Source: JAPOUP01 sp965199865
GTDB taxonomy: Bacteria; Pseudomonadota; Alphaproteobacteria; Rhodobacterales; Rhodobacteraceae
Direction: 5' to 3'
Length of the DNA: 64,000 bases
NCBI GenBank assembly: GCA_965199865.1
Contig: CBDATU010000011.1
Span: 496,001 to 560,000, forward strand
Part shown: positions 43,238 through 52,630 of the stretch, piece after piece
How the letters are laid out: the number at the start of each line of letters is the position of its first letter
How positions within the stretch are numbered: the stretch's first letter is position 1
Notes under the pieces: model-generated
The model's database searches: none
Told to the model about the DNA's origin: nothing
The model's input: the letters and a program-made list of their open reading frames with translations, nothing else
Made by a program: the position numbers and the translations under genes

Positions 43238-44364
43238 CGTCGACGGATCGCGGAAACCTTGGAAAACCATCATTCAGGATGACTGCCCCTCTGGCGAAGC
43301 CAGGCCGACATTCCAGTATACCATCGACGACCATGATCCGTGAATCAGACCGCGCAAGCGGAATGGCTGGTGAATGCGGTCACTGGCGTTCGACCGGACA
43401 TGCGGCGTGGGGTGGTAAATCGGTGAGATCATCGTAGCATCGCTCGCCGAGTCCGGACGGCACCCATCCGCAGCGGGGTCGGCTTCCTCAGCTGGCTGAC
43501 ATGCAGGACGGGGAAGGCGTCATCCAGCATCAGGAGCGGCCGGAAACCGGGACTGCCGAGAACGAGAAGGCGGATTCCCCCAATGCGGTCCAATCAGGGC
43601 GTGGAGGTCGGCCGATGTATCGCTGGTTTATCCGCTCGGACAGGCGGCGGTCAGATGAACCTGCAGGCGGCACCTGATCTCGAACCGATGAAGGTCCCGA
43701 TGGCCGGAGGCGGGAGCGCCGACACCGCAGCGGCGCTACGGCTTCCGAACAGGCCTGACCAGACCTTTCCGGATGTCCGGTTGATTCACATAAGTCCGGC
43801 CCCACCATCACCAAGCAGGAATACCGGGCGGTTTCCGGGCGACCGGAATGCCACGCCCCGTCCGGTCGAGCGTCGTAGCGGCTTGGATGCACAGCCGCTT
43901 CCATCCGGATTTCCGTAAGTGGCCAGGGCGACCCCTCACCATGACCGGCTCCGGCCAATCGGGTAGCGCAAGCACAACGCGCCCCCGTTCCACGAAGGTC
44001 GGCATACATGCGGGAGAACCGTAGGCGCGGTGCCCTTATGCCAACACAGCATGGCTGAAGACCGCTTCCATTGATCCGCAGTCCCATACGGAACCCTACA
44101 CGCATGTTTCCGCCAGCTGGTATTTGCCGGAAATTCCAGCGAATCGAAGAGGGATTCAGGTCAGCGGAGAGTGGTCAAACGGGCACCTGCAAACCCATTT
44201 CGACCTATGGCAACCGTTATCGGTGTTCAGGTCGAGGGCATCAGGGGTTGGCACTGGCAGCCACTGCGGGTGGTCCCGTTCCTTTCGGTCTACCGACGTT
44301 TCCGGAGGATCAGCTCCACCAGTCGGGAAGGCGTTCGCACCCGAGCAGCTCACGTAACCGGCTC
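43238..44364. other. Long non-coding or decayed interval
   Basis: About 1.1 kb between infC and the aminotransferase gene. A minus-strand frame of 191 codons (43530-44105) and several plus-strand frames overlap, none with a ribosome binding site or a recognised domain. I see no promoter or hairpin worth calling. Confidence 0.45.
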
Positions 44365-45762
44365 TCAGCTGCCCTTGACCAGACCTTCCGCCCTGGCCCA
44401 ACCATAGGCCGTATTGATCGCAGCCAATGCCCGTTCAGCCAGGATATCAATCTCCTCCTCCGTAATGACAAGTGGTGGGGAGATGACCATCCGGTCGCCC
44501 ACATGCCGCATCACCAGCCCAGAGGCGAAAGCGGCTTCGCGGCACTGAAGCCCAACCGTTCCCGTCGGTGCATCGAACGGTGCCCGTTTCGCCTTATCAG
44601 GCGTCAGCGCAAGACTTGCCATCAGACCGAAGCTCCGGGCCTCGCCCACCAGCGGGTGCTCTGCCAGCCGCGCCCATTTCTCCGCAAGATACGGTGCCGC
44701 CACGTCGCGCACATGGTCAACGAGTCCTTCCTCTTCAATGATTCGAAGGTTCTCCAGCGCGACGGCGCATGCCACAGGGTGGCCGCTATAGGTATAGCCA
44801 TGGAAAAATTCGCCGGCACCATTCAGCACATCAGCCACTTCTTTCGACAGGATGGAGCCGCCAAGCGGCAGGTAGCCGCTCGTCACACCTTTCGCGATGG
44901 TCATTATCTGCGGGCGAATCTGCATGGATTGGCAGCCAAACCACTCACCGGTCCGGCCGAAACCGCAGATCACCTCGTCGGCAATCAGCAGGATCTCATG
45001 CCTGTCGCAGATCCGCTGGATCTCTGGCCAATAGGTCTGTGGCGGTATGATGACTCCACCAGCCCCCTGGACAGGTTCGGCGATGAAAGCCGCTACCCTG
45101 TCCTCACCGAGTTCGGCAATCCTGCGCTCCAGTTCCCTCGCGCATTCGATTCCAAACCCGTCCGGATCCAGGTCGCCTCCCTCAGCGTACCAGTTAGGTT
45201 CGCCGATATGCTCAACCCCCGGAATCGGAAGACCACCCTGCACATGCATCTGCTCCATGCCACCCAGACTCGCCGACCCCACCGAGGAACCGTGATAGGA
45301 ATTCGTCCTACTGATGATCACCTGCTTGTCCGGCTTTCCCTGCGCGGCCCAGTAATGCCGCACCAGGCGGATATTGGTATCATTCGCCTCTGAACCTGAT
45401 GAGGCGAAGAAAACATGATTAAGGTCGCCCGGTGCCAGATCCGCCAGCCTCGCGGCGAGCGAAGTCGCTGGCATATGCGTGGTGTGGAAGAAAGTGTTGT
45501 AATAGGGAAGCTGGCTCATCTGGGCTTTCGCGGCCTCGGCCAGTTCGTTGCGCCCATAGCCGATATTGACGCACCACAATCCGGCCATGGCATCCAGCAG
45601 TTCGTTTCCGTTGCTGTCGGTCAGGGTCACGCCGTTAGCACGGGTGATCACCCGAGCGCCAAGTCGCGCCAGTTCTTCACCATCGGTGAAGGGATGCAGA
45701 TGATGCGCGGCATCAAGCGCCTGCAGCTCTTCGGTAGGCGGATGGTTGGGGATGCTGTTCAT
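44365..45762 (-). CDS. Class III aminotransferase, polyamine:pyruvate type
   Basis: PLP enzyme of 465 residues. Landmarks are DAMAGLWCVNIGYGR, FFASSGSEANDTNIRLVRHY (cofactor phosphate), LIADEVICGFGRTG (Asp binding the pyridine nitrogen) and MTIAKGVTSGYLPLGG with the PLP Lys. It resembles putrescine/spermidine-pyruvate aminotransferases (SpuC type), which is supported by the divergent polyamine ABC transporter genes at 46056. Beta-alanine or other omega-amine substrates are alternatives. The ATG at 45762 with GGGAG upstream is preferred over the open frame to 45870. Confidence 0.9.
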   Translation of the reverse strand: MNSIPNHPPTEELQALDAAHHLHPFTDGEELARLGARVITRANGVTLTDSNGNELLDAMAGLWCVNIGYGRNELAEAAKAQMSQLPYYNTFFHTTHMPATSLAARLADLAPGDLNHVFFASSGSEANDTNIRLVRHYWAAQGKPDKQVIISRTNSYHGSSVGSASLGGMEQMHVQGGLPIPGVEHIGEPNWYAEGGDLDPDGFGIECARELERRIAELGEDRVAAFIAEPVQGAGGVIIPPQTYWPEIQRICDRHEILLIADEVICGFGRTGEWFGCQSMQIRPQIMTIAKGVTSGYLPLGGSILSKEVADVLNGAGEFFHGYTYSGHPVACAVALENLRIIEEEGLVDHVRDVAAPYLAEKWARLAEHPLVGEARSFGLMASLALTPDKAKRAPFDAPTGTVGLQCREAAFASGLVMRHVGDRMVISPPLVITEEEIDILAERALAAINTAYGWARAEGLVKGS

Positions 45763-45799
45763 GGGGCGCTCCCATACTACGACGTCAGACCAATCGGCA

Positions 45800-45815
45800 G
45801 CATATGAGCATATGC
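45800..45815. promoter_or_regulatory. Palindrome upstream of the aminotransferase gene
   Basis: GCATATG-AG-CATATGC is a perfect 16-bp dyad, 38 bases upstream of the aminotransferase start in the divergent interval shared with the polyamine transporter operon. It is a plausible operator; no regulator gene lies next to it. Confidence 0.4.
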
Positions 45816-46055
45816 CCGGATACGCTACAGTCAACGCGACAGGTAAGTCATTCAGGGCCGGGCCGACCATAGATCCTGGCCAGAGCGAGAAACTGTGTTA
45901 GTGGAGGTCCCTGACTTCGCGTTTCAACCCATGGATAGCCTTGGATTCGGACATATGGCTAGATATCCATCAGACCAGATGCCATACTGGACCTTAGTCG
46001 GATGGCCGGGTGGAAACAGTCAGAACATCGATTCCAATGAAACAGGGAGGACACC

Positions 46056-47138
46056 ATGAATCGTACCCTCACATCACTTCTTGCCGCGTTGTTGGCCGCA
46101 TCGGCCGCCAGTGCTGACGAGGTCCGAGTCTATAACTGGTCGGACTATATCGACGAAGATCTCCTGACCAAGTTCGAGGAGGAAACCGGGCTTGAATTGA
46201 TATACGATGTCTATGATTCCAACGAAGTGCTCGAGACCAAGATTCTAGCCGGCGGCTCCGGCTATGATGTCGTCGTTCCCAGCGGCACCTTCCTGATGCG
46301 CCAGATCTCCGTCGGAGCCTATCAGAAACTCGATCTGTCAAAGCTGCCTAATCACGGCAATGTCTGGGATGTCGTCGCCAAGCGCGCTGCCGCATATGAT
46401 CCTGGAAACACATATTCAGTCAACTACATGTGGGGCACAACAGGGTTGGGGGTCAACATAAACAAGGTCAGGGAGGTTCTCGGCGACAACGCTCCCATCA
46501 ACAGCCTCGCGCTGGTCTTCGACGCCGCCAATATGGAAGCGCTCGCCGAATGCGGAGTGCATTTCCTGGACGCGCCGACAGAGATTATTCCGGCCGCGCT
46601 GAAATATATCGGGGAAGATCCGGACAGCCACGACCCGGAAGTCATCGCCAAGGCCGAACCCGTGCTTCAGGCAGTGCGGCCCTACGTCCAGAAGTTTCAC
46701 TCATCCGACTACATCAACGCGCTCGCCAACGGCGATATATGCGTTGCGATCGGCTGGTCGGGCGACGTACTTCAGGCGCGCGATCGCGCTCTGGAAGCGA
46801 ATAACGACGTGGAAGTGGCGTATAACGCTGTCAGGGAAGGCTCGCTCATGTGGTTTGACCAGATGGCGATCCCTGTCGACGCACCCAATCCGGAAGGTGC
46901 GCATGTGTTCCTGAACTTCATGCTGGATGCCCAGAACATGGCGGCGGCATCGAACTACGTCTACTACGCTAACGGAAATCTCGCCAGCCAGGAGTTTCTG
47001 GCCGAGGACGTGATCAACGACCCTGCGATCTATCCGACCGAGGAGGTGCTCGGAACGCTCTATACAACCACACCTTATCCGACGGATGTGCAGCGGATCG
47101 TCACGCGCATGTGGACGCGGATCAAGTCAGGCACCTGA
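46056..47138 (+). CDS. Polyamine ABC transporter substrate-binding protein (PotF/PotD type)
   Basis: Periplasmic receptor of 360 residues with a Sec signal peptide cleaved near ASAADE (about residue 20). After it comes VRVYNWSDYIDEDLLTKFEE, the hallmark opening of PotF/PotD, then YDVVVPSGTFL and VNYMWGTTGLGVN. GWSGDVLQARDRA and the C-terminal region with acidic residues also fit polyamine binding. AGGGAGGAC lies before the ATG. A strong hairpin follows the gene, probably raising receptor over transporter levels. Confidence 0.92.
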   Translation: MNRTLTSLLAALLAASAASADEVRVYNWSDYIDEDLLTKFEEETGLELIYDVYDSNEVLETKILAGGSGYDVVVPSGTFLMRQISVGAYQKLDLSKLPNHGNVWDVVAKRAAAYDPGNTYSVNYMWGTTGLGVNINKVREVLGDNAPINSLALVFDAANMEALAECGVHFLDAPTEIIPAALKYIGEDPDSHDPEVIAKAEPVLQAVRPYVQKFHSSDYINALANGDICVAIGWSGDVLQARDRALEANNDVEVAYNAVREGSLMWFDQMAIPVDAPNPEGAHVFLNFMLDAQNMAAASNYVYYANGNLASQEFLAEDVINDPAIYPTEEVLGTLYTTTPYPTDVQRIVTRMWTRIKSGT

Positions 47139-47152
47139 CCAGGCTGTGACTG

Positions 47153-47182
47153 CGACCGCCCCTCCCAGCGACGGGGCGGTCG
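47153..47182 (+). other. Hairpin between binding protein and ATPase genes
   Basis: A perfect 10-bp GC-rich stem (CGACCGCCCC / GGGGCGGTCG) with a 10-base loop directly follows the potF-type gene. Without a T run it is more likely an mRNA-stabilising or partial-termination structure than a full terminator. Confidence 0.65.
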
Positions 47183-47242
47183 TCCGTAAGGTGCCCGGTG
47201 CGGAATGACCCGGAACGGTTCGGAAACCAAGAGCCTGCCCTG

Positions 47243-48370
47243 ATGAACACAACTGCCGAATTCGCCCCCTGGGACGATCCGGATGCCAGACCTCTGATCC
47301 AGTTCAAGGGTGTTACAAAGCGCTTCGGCAGCTTCACGGCCATCCATGAAATCGATCTCGACATATTTGAAGGTGAATTCTTTGCGTTGCTGGGCCCTTC
47401 GGGCTGCGGCAAGACCACGCTTATGCGGCTCCTGGCCGGCTTCGAAAACCCGACGGAAGGCGCCATCCTGCTTGATGGGCTCGACCTCGCCGGCACACCA
47501 CCAAACAGACGTTCGACCAACATGATGTTTCAGTCATACGCGCTGTTTCCGCATCTGTCCGTGTTTGACAATGTCGCCTTCGGCTTGCGCCGTGACAGGA
47601 TTCCCACCGCAAGGGTCACGGCTCGCACCGAGGAAATGCTGGCGCTCGTGCAGCTGCAGGACTTCGCCTCCCGCAGGCCACACCAGATTTCCGGCGGGCA
47701 GCGGCAGCGCGTGGCACTTGCCCGCGCACTCGCAAAGGCACCGAAACTCCTGCTGCTCGACGAGCCTCTCGGCGCCCTCGACAAAAAGCTGCGACGCGAA
47801 ACCCAGTTCGAGCTGATGGACATACAGGAGAAGACCGGTACGACTTTCGTCATCGTTACCCATGACCAGGAAGAAGCGATGACCGTTGCGACCCGTGTCG
47901 CCGTCATGGATCATGGCAGGATTGCCCAGATCGCCACCCCAACCGAGATATACGAAGCCCCCAATTCCACATATGTCGCCGACTTCATCGGCGACGTGAA
48001 CATTCTTGAAGGCCGTGTCGAGCCCGGACCGGGAATGGTCAGTATTGACTGGGCCGAAGGCCAGCCAACACTCAGCTGCACAACTTCCCTGACATTGGAG
48101 AAAGGGGCCACAGCATTCATCGCAATCAGACCGGAAAAGGTGTCGATTTCGCCCAACAGGCCTGACGGCTCACCGAATGCCGTGCCCGGAAAGGTTCTGG
48201 ACATTGCCTATCTTGGCAACGTCTCAACATATCATGTGGAGATCGCGGGAGGCTTGATCATCAAGGCGCAGACCGCCAACACAGACCGCGTTGCCCGGCA
48301 GGAATTCTCCTGGAACGACCAGGTCTGGCTTTACTGGTCCGATTCCGCAGGCATCGTACTCGAGCGCTGA
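47243..48370 (+). CDS. Polyamine ABC transporter ATP-binding protein (PotG/PotA type)
   Basis: ATPase of about 375 residues: Walker A GPSGCGKTT, Q-loop MMFQSYALFPH, signature ISGGQRQRVALARAL, Walker B LLLLDEPLGALD and the switch His in IVTHDQEEAM, followed by a TOBE domain (IRPEKVSIS). The ATG at 47243 gives the N-terminus FAPWDDPDARPLIQF typical of alphaproteobacterial relatives; a GTG at 47198 is possible. It energises the two permeases encoded downstream. A broken paralogue fragment occurs at 56976-57179. Confidence 0.94.
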   Translation: MNTTAEFAPWDDPDARPLIQFKGVTKRFGSFTAIHEIDLDIFEGEFFALLGPSGCGKTTLMRLLAGFENPTEGAILLDGLDLAGTPPNRRSTNMMFQSYALFPHLSVFDNVAFGLRRDRIPTARVTARTEEMLALVQLQDFASRRPHQISGGQRQRVALARALAKAPKLLLLDEPLGALDKKLRRETQFELMDIQEKTGTTFVIVTHDQEEAMTVATRVAVMDHGRIAQIATPTEIYEAPNSTYVADFIGDVNILEGRVEPGPGMVSIDWAEGQPTLSCTTSLTLEKGATAFIAIRPEKVSISPNRPDGSPNAVPGKVLDIAYLGNVSTYHVEIAGGLIIKAQTANTDRVARQEFSWNDQVWLYWSDSAGIVLER

Positions 48371-48414
48371 GCAATGACGCAGAACTTTCGACGATACCAC
48401 TGGAATAATCGCTG

Positions 48415-49305
48415 ATGCGCCGGTTTCTTATCGTCGCGATCCCCTATCTATGGCTGCTTGCGCTCTTTCTGGTACCATTCGCCATTGTCCTGAAAATCTC
48501 GCTATCGGACGTCGCTCTCGCCCGCCCACCATATGTTCCCCAGTTTGATCCTGCCGATGGCTGGGCCGGGTTTCGCGCCTTCCTATCCGGACTCGATCTG
48601 GAGAACTTCGTGTTTCTCACGACAGATGCCCTCTACTGGAAGGCGTATCTCTCCAGCCTTCGCATCGCATTCGTTTCCACGCTGCTGGCCCTGCTGGTCG
48701 GCTATCCACTCGCCTATGCCATGGCGCGTGCGGACGAACGCTGGCGCCCCATGCTGCTGATGCTGGTGATCCTGCCGTTCTGGACCAGCTTTCTCATCCG
48801 CGTCTATTCATGGATGGGCATCCTCAGCCAGGAAGGCTATCTCAACCAGTTCCTTCTAGGCCTCGGCATCATCAGCGACCCGCTGACGATCCTTAACACC
48901 AATGTCGCTGTCTATATCGGGATAGTCTATACCTATCTCCCATTCATGGTTCTGCCGATCTATGCATCGCTCGACCGTATGGACGAATCCCTTCTTGAGG
49001 CGGCCGAGGACCTGGGCTGTTCCCGGATTCAGGCTTTCTGGCTGGTCACGGTTCCGCTGTCCCGCCCCGGAATCATCGCGGGCTGCTTTCTGGTCTTCAT
49101 TCCCACGATCGGTGAATTCGTGATCCCTTCCCTTCTCGGTGGCTCAGGCACCCTGATGATCGGCAAGGTGCTTTGGGAGGAATTCTTCTCCAATCGTGAC
49201 TGGCCGGTCGCAAGCGCTGTCGCGATTGTCCTTCTGCTGATTCTCATCGTTCCGATCATTGTCTTCCAGCGCAACCAGCAGAAGCAGCGGGAGGCGGGGC
49301 TGTGA
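48415..49305 (+). CDS. Polyamine ABC transporter permease (PotH/PotB type)
   Basis: Inner-membrane permease of 296 residues with six hydrophobic segments and the ABC permease coupling motif EAAEDLGCSRIQAFWLVTVPLSRPGI (EAA loop, about residue 192). SSLRIAFVSTLLALLVGYPLAYAMA is the usual second helix region. It pairs with the next permease, whose GTG start overlaps its stop. Confidence 0.93.
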   Translation: MRRFLIVAIPYLWLLALFLVPFAIVLKISLSDVALARPPYVPQFDPADGWAGFRAFLSGLDLENFVFLTTDALYWKAYLSSLRIAFVSTLLALLVGYPLAYAMARADERWRPMLLMLVILPFWTSFLIRVYSWMGILSQEGYLNQFLLGLGIISDPLTILNTNVAVYIGIVYTYLPFMVLPIYASLDRMDESLLEAAEDLGCSRIQAFWLVTVPLSRPGIIAGCFLVFIPTIGEFVIPSLLGGSGTLMIGKVLWEEFFSNRDWPVASAVAIVLLLILIVPIIVFQRNQQKQREAGL

Positions 49306-50120
49306 GGCGCTTTTCGTGGCTCAACGCCACATCACTGACATTGGGGCTCGCGTTCCTATATCTTCCGATGGTGATTCTGGTCATTTACAGCTTCAACGCA
49401 TCGAAGCTTGTCACCGTCTGGGCGGGGTTTTCCGTCAAGTGGTATGGCGAGCTTCTCCGCAACGAGGCCTTCCTTGACGCCGCCTGGGTCACGCTGCGGG
49501 TTGCATTCCTGTCCTCGACCTCAGCCACTGTGCTCGGCACCATGGCAGCCTATGCGCTGGTTCGGGCCGGAAGGTTTCCGGGACGGACAGTGTTTACCGG
49601 AGTGATCTACGCCCCTCTCGTCATGCCGGAAGTGATTACCGGCCTCTCGCTGCTGCTGCTGTTCATCGGGATCGGACTTGACCGCGGAATCCTCACAATC
49701 GTTCTGTCGCATACAACATTTTCGATGTGCTACGTTTCGGTCGTTGTCTCATCGCGCCTGACCACCTTCGACCGTTCCCTGGAAGAGGCAGCCCTTGACC
49801 TGGGCTGCACCCCTTTCGAAGCCTTCCGCCTGGTCACCCTGCCGATCATCGCGCCCGCGGTCATTTCCGGCTGGCTGCTGGCGTTCACTCTATCGCTTGA
49901 CGATCTGGTGATCGCTTCCTTCACCTCGGGCCCTTCCGCCACAACGCTGCCTATCAAGATCTTCTCCGCCGTACGACTTGGGGTCTCCCCAGAGATAAAC
50001 GCGCTTTCCACCATCCTGATCGCCCTTGTGACAACGGGTGTCATCGCAGCGTCCCTGGTCAGCAAGCGCGCCCTGATCCGCCGACGGCGGGACGAACAGG
50101 AGGCTTTACGGGCTCCGTGA
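49302..50120 (+). CDS. Polyamine ABC transporter permease (PotI/PotC type)
   Basis: Second permease, 272 residues, six hydrophobic segments, with the EAA loop LEEAALDLGCTPFEAFRLVT and then LPIIAPAV, and the characteristic FTLSLDDLVIASFTSGPSATTLP segment of PotC/PotI. It starts at GTG 49302 in a GTGA overlap with the previous gene and ends the transporter operon. Confidence 0.93.
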   Translation: MRRFSWLNATSLTLGLAFLYLPMVILVIYSFNASKLVTVWAGFSVKWYGELLRNEAFLDAAWVTLRVAFLSSTSATVLGTMAAYALVRAGRFPGRTVFTGVIYAPLVMPEVITGLSLLLLFIGIGLDRGILTIVLSHTTFSMCYVSVVVSSRLTTFDRSLEEAALDLGCTPFEAFRLVTLPIIAPAVISGWLLAFTLSLDDLVIASFTSGPSATTLPIKIFSAVRLGVSPEINALSTILIALVTTGVIAASLVSKRALIRRRRDEQEALRAP

Positions 50121-50593
50121 ACTTTCGCGGCACCTGGCGCCATATTGCGTCAGAGCCGGAGCCTGATTGCCGCAGACGTTCAGCCATTCCTGTAAGTTCG
50201 CATTCTGGCATGATTCAGACCTCGGCACAGGCCCGGTCGCCAGCCATGCGAAGACAGGGTCACGGTGGGCAACCAGCTGCCGCTGTATTTTCCGGCCCTG
50301 CCGACATCTGAAGGCAGGCGATAGGGCGATTCTGTGGATGCGGCTTTCGCTACTGTCGGCCCATCACTGGCGCGGTGCACTCGCGCCGGCGTTGACCCGG
50401 AACCAGGAGGTCACGCTCCGGAGGAGCACCATGTCGGAACCCGCCGCTGACGGCAGATTTGTTCCGTATCCGTGTTAGCTGTGACGAAAAATCCTGGGTC
50501 GGCACAAGGTGCCGCCGCACTCCCCCTGCCCGCAGCTTTCCTGGCGAAGACCTAAAGTTCAGGGAAAACACATCCCGAATTCCCTCACAAACT
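50121..50593. other. Convergent gap, no gene seen
   Basis: The 470 bases lie between the 3' ends of the polyamine transporter operon and the minus-strand flavoprotein operon. Only short overlapping frames occur and no clear terminator hairpin was found. Confidence 0.4.
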
Positions 50594-52630
50594 TCATGCG
50601 ACTTGTGGCAGTTCACGGCGAAAGTCGAGGCTGGATCCATCCAGATCCAATATCTCCCTCGCGGTCCTGTGGCCGGAATATACCGCGGCCTGTATGGTTG
50701 CCGGGACGCGGCAGTCGCCGACACTCCATACACCCCCATCACTGCCCTGACGCAAAAGGGATCGATGAAGTGAATCGTTAGGTGATCTTGCACCGACGAC
50801 CACCAACCTGTCTGCCGGAATATCACAATGTTCGCCGGTAAGCAGGTTTAGAAAGCGTCGATCACCGCAAAGCCTGAAATTGACATGGATACCTATTCCG
50901 AGCTGACCGAACCTGTCGAGGATTCGACCCTGCTCCAGCGTAAGGTCGGTCCAGGCCGCCACCGTTGACAACGGAGTTACATAATCTACGCGGGAGCCTT
51001 CAAGCGCCAGCCTTTCGGCTATCGCGCTCGCCATGTAGTAATGATCGTCATCATATACCACGGTTCGTTTCGACTGGAACGATCCGGGCCGCGCCCTCAG
51101 GACGTCATCTGGCGTCAGAACGCCCTCCCCCAGATCAAGGGGAGACAGGTTGCAAGAGCCAACGCCATCCGATCGCCAGACCGCTCCAGTCGCGACCACT
51201 ATGCCATCGGCTTCCACATCCAGGGCATTTTCGGTCGAGAGATCGCTGTCGAGATAGATTTCCACGTCCGGGCTGGCTCGAAGCAGGCTCAGCCGATAGT
51301 CCCTCACGCGGCTCCACGCAGCCAGCCCAGGAAGAGTGGCCTCGAGAGCCACGCGTCCCCCCAGTCGGTCCTCGCGTTCGGCTATGGTGATGCTGCAGCC
51401 TGCTCGAAGCAGGGTGAGGGCGCATTCCAGTCCGGCCGGGCCAGAACCAATGACAAGGTAAGCACCCTTCCTCTTCGTTTTCCGCACGCTTTCCGGATGC
51501 CAGTCGCGGCGCCACTCCTCGCCAATGGTCGGGTTCTGCGTGCACCTTATGGGAACGCCGCAGCCTTCCATCGAAACGCAGATGTTGCAGCCGATGCACT
51601 CACATATCTCGTCATGCCTCCCTTCCCTGATCTTCGTCGGCAGATAGGGATCCGCAATGGACGGCCGCGCCGCGCCAATCAGGTCGAGTGTGCCATTCCT
51701 CACCAGTGAAGCCATGAGATCCGGCGACGTGAACCGTCCGACTCCAACAACCGGTTTCGTCGTCACTTCCTTTACGAAGCTGGTGAACGGGAGCTGGAAC
51801 CCCTCTTCCGAAAACCGGGACGTGGCGCTGTCCTGATCCCAACCCGAAATGTTGACATCCCACAGGTCGGGAAGCTCAGCCAACGCCTCGACAACCTCCC
51901 GTCCCTCTCCATCATGTCGCAGCCCAACGGATTTTCCGGGCTCGGAGACGCTGAACCGAAGGGCTACGGCACGCTCGCCGCCAACCACCTCAAGCGTGTC
52001 CTCAAGCACCTCCCGAAGCAATCTGAGCCGGTTCTCGAAGGAGCCGCCATATTCGTCAGTTCGATGATTGGTTCGGCGGGAAAGAAAATGGCTAAGCAGC
52101 GAAAGGTCATGTGCTGCATAGACGTAGATTATGTCATATCCCGCAAGCACGGCATTTCGAACCGCCCTCCTGTGTTCGTCACGGAAGGCCCAAATGTCGG
52201 ACCTGTCCATCGCACGAGCCTGTATTGGCACTTCTGGACGCAGGATCGGCAGATCACTCGGGCCCAACACCGGAACTCCGCTCACAAAATTTCTTGAACG
52301 CATCCCACCATGGGCCAGTTCGATGCCCGCGAGCGCTCCGCACTCCTTGATTCTCTGGACCTGAGCTTCGTGGACCGGAAGATCACACGCGTCCCAGAGC
52401 CTGTCCATCTGATGACTTGCAAGGTCACTGGAAGGTGATATCTCGGTCATCTGGGCGATAACGGTCCCCCAGCCTCCACGAGCCTTCATCGCCCTCACGC
52501 CAATGGCTCCATTGGGCTGGGACCAACCATGTCCGGTTGCGTGTGGTACCGCATAGAATCGATTGCTGGCAACAACCGGCCCGATCCTGACTGGCTCGAA
52601 CAGAATGGCATGGCGACCCAACCCGGTCAT
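50594..52630 (-). CDS. Trimethylamine dehydrogenase-like NADH:flavin oxidoreductase with altered active site
   Basis: About 678 residues: an FMN TIM barrel (residues 1-340), a [4Fe-4S] motif ECIGCNICVSMEGCGVP then IRC, and a C-terminal FAD/NAD-like region (VIGSGPAGLECALTLLRAG). The layout and alignment follow trimethylamine/dimethylamine dehydrogenase. Compared with TMADH, the Tyr-His-Asp set (Tyr169, His172, Asp267) and Trp264 are kept, but the FMN-linking Cys30 is Ala (VPHATG, residue 31), Tyr60 is Met, and Trp355 is lost with a one-residue gap. The amine-binding aromatic cage is therefore gone and FMN is not S-cysteinyl. The ATG at 52630 overlaps the upstream stop by ATGA; a start at 52657 is possible. 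Last gene of the tct operon. Confidence 0.87.
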   Translation of the reverse strand: MTGLGRHAILFEPVRIGPVVASNRFYAVPHATGHGWSQPNGAIGVRAMKARGGWGTVIAQMTEISPSSDLASHQMDRLWDACDLPVHEAQVQRIKECGALAGIELAHGGMRSRNFVSGVPVLGPSDLPILRPEVPIQARAMDRSDIWAFRDEHRRAVRNAVLAGYDIIYVYAAHDLSLLSHFLSRRTNHRTDEYGGSFENRLRLLREVLEDTLEVVGGERAVALRFSVSEPGKSVGLRHDGEGREVVEALAELPDLWDVNISGWDQDSATSRFSEEGFQLPFTSFVKEVTTKPVVGVGRFTSPDLMASLVRNGTLDLIGAARPSIADPYLPTKIREGRHDEICECIGCNICVSMEGCGVPIRCTQNPTIGEEWRRDWHPESVRKTKRKGAYLVIGSGPAGLECALTLLRAGCSITIAEREDRLGGRVALEATLPGLAAWSRVRDYRLSLLRASPDVEIYLDSDLSTENALDVEADGIVVATGAVWRSDGVGSCNLSPLDLGEGVLTPDDVLRARPGSFQSKRTVVYDDDHYYMASAIAERLALEGSRVDYVTPLSTVAAWTDLTLEQGRILDRFGQLGIGIHVNFRLCGDRRFLNLLTGEHCDIPADRLVVVGARSPNDSLHRSLLRQGSDGGVWSVGDCRVPATIQAAVYSGHRTAREILDLDGSSLDFRRELPQVA

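Noticed and set aside
43530..44105. 191-codon minus-strand frame
   Set aside because: It is GC-rich, without ribosome binding site or motif, and overlaps equally open frames on the other strand.
44071..45393. 440-codon plus-strand open frame
   Set aside because: It is opposite the aminotransferase gene and crosses decayed DNA; no domain or ribosome binding site.
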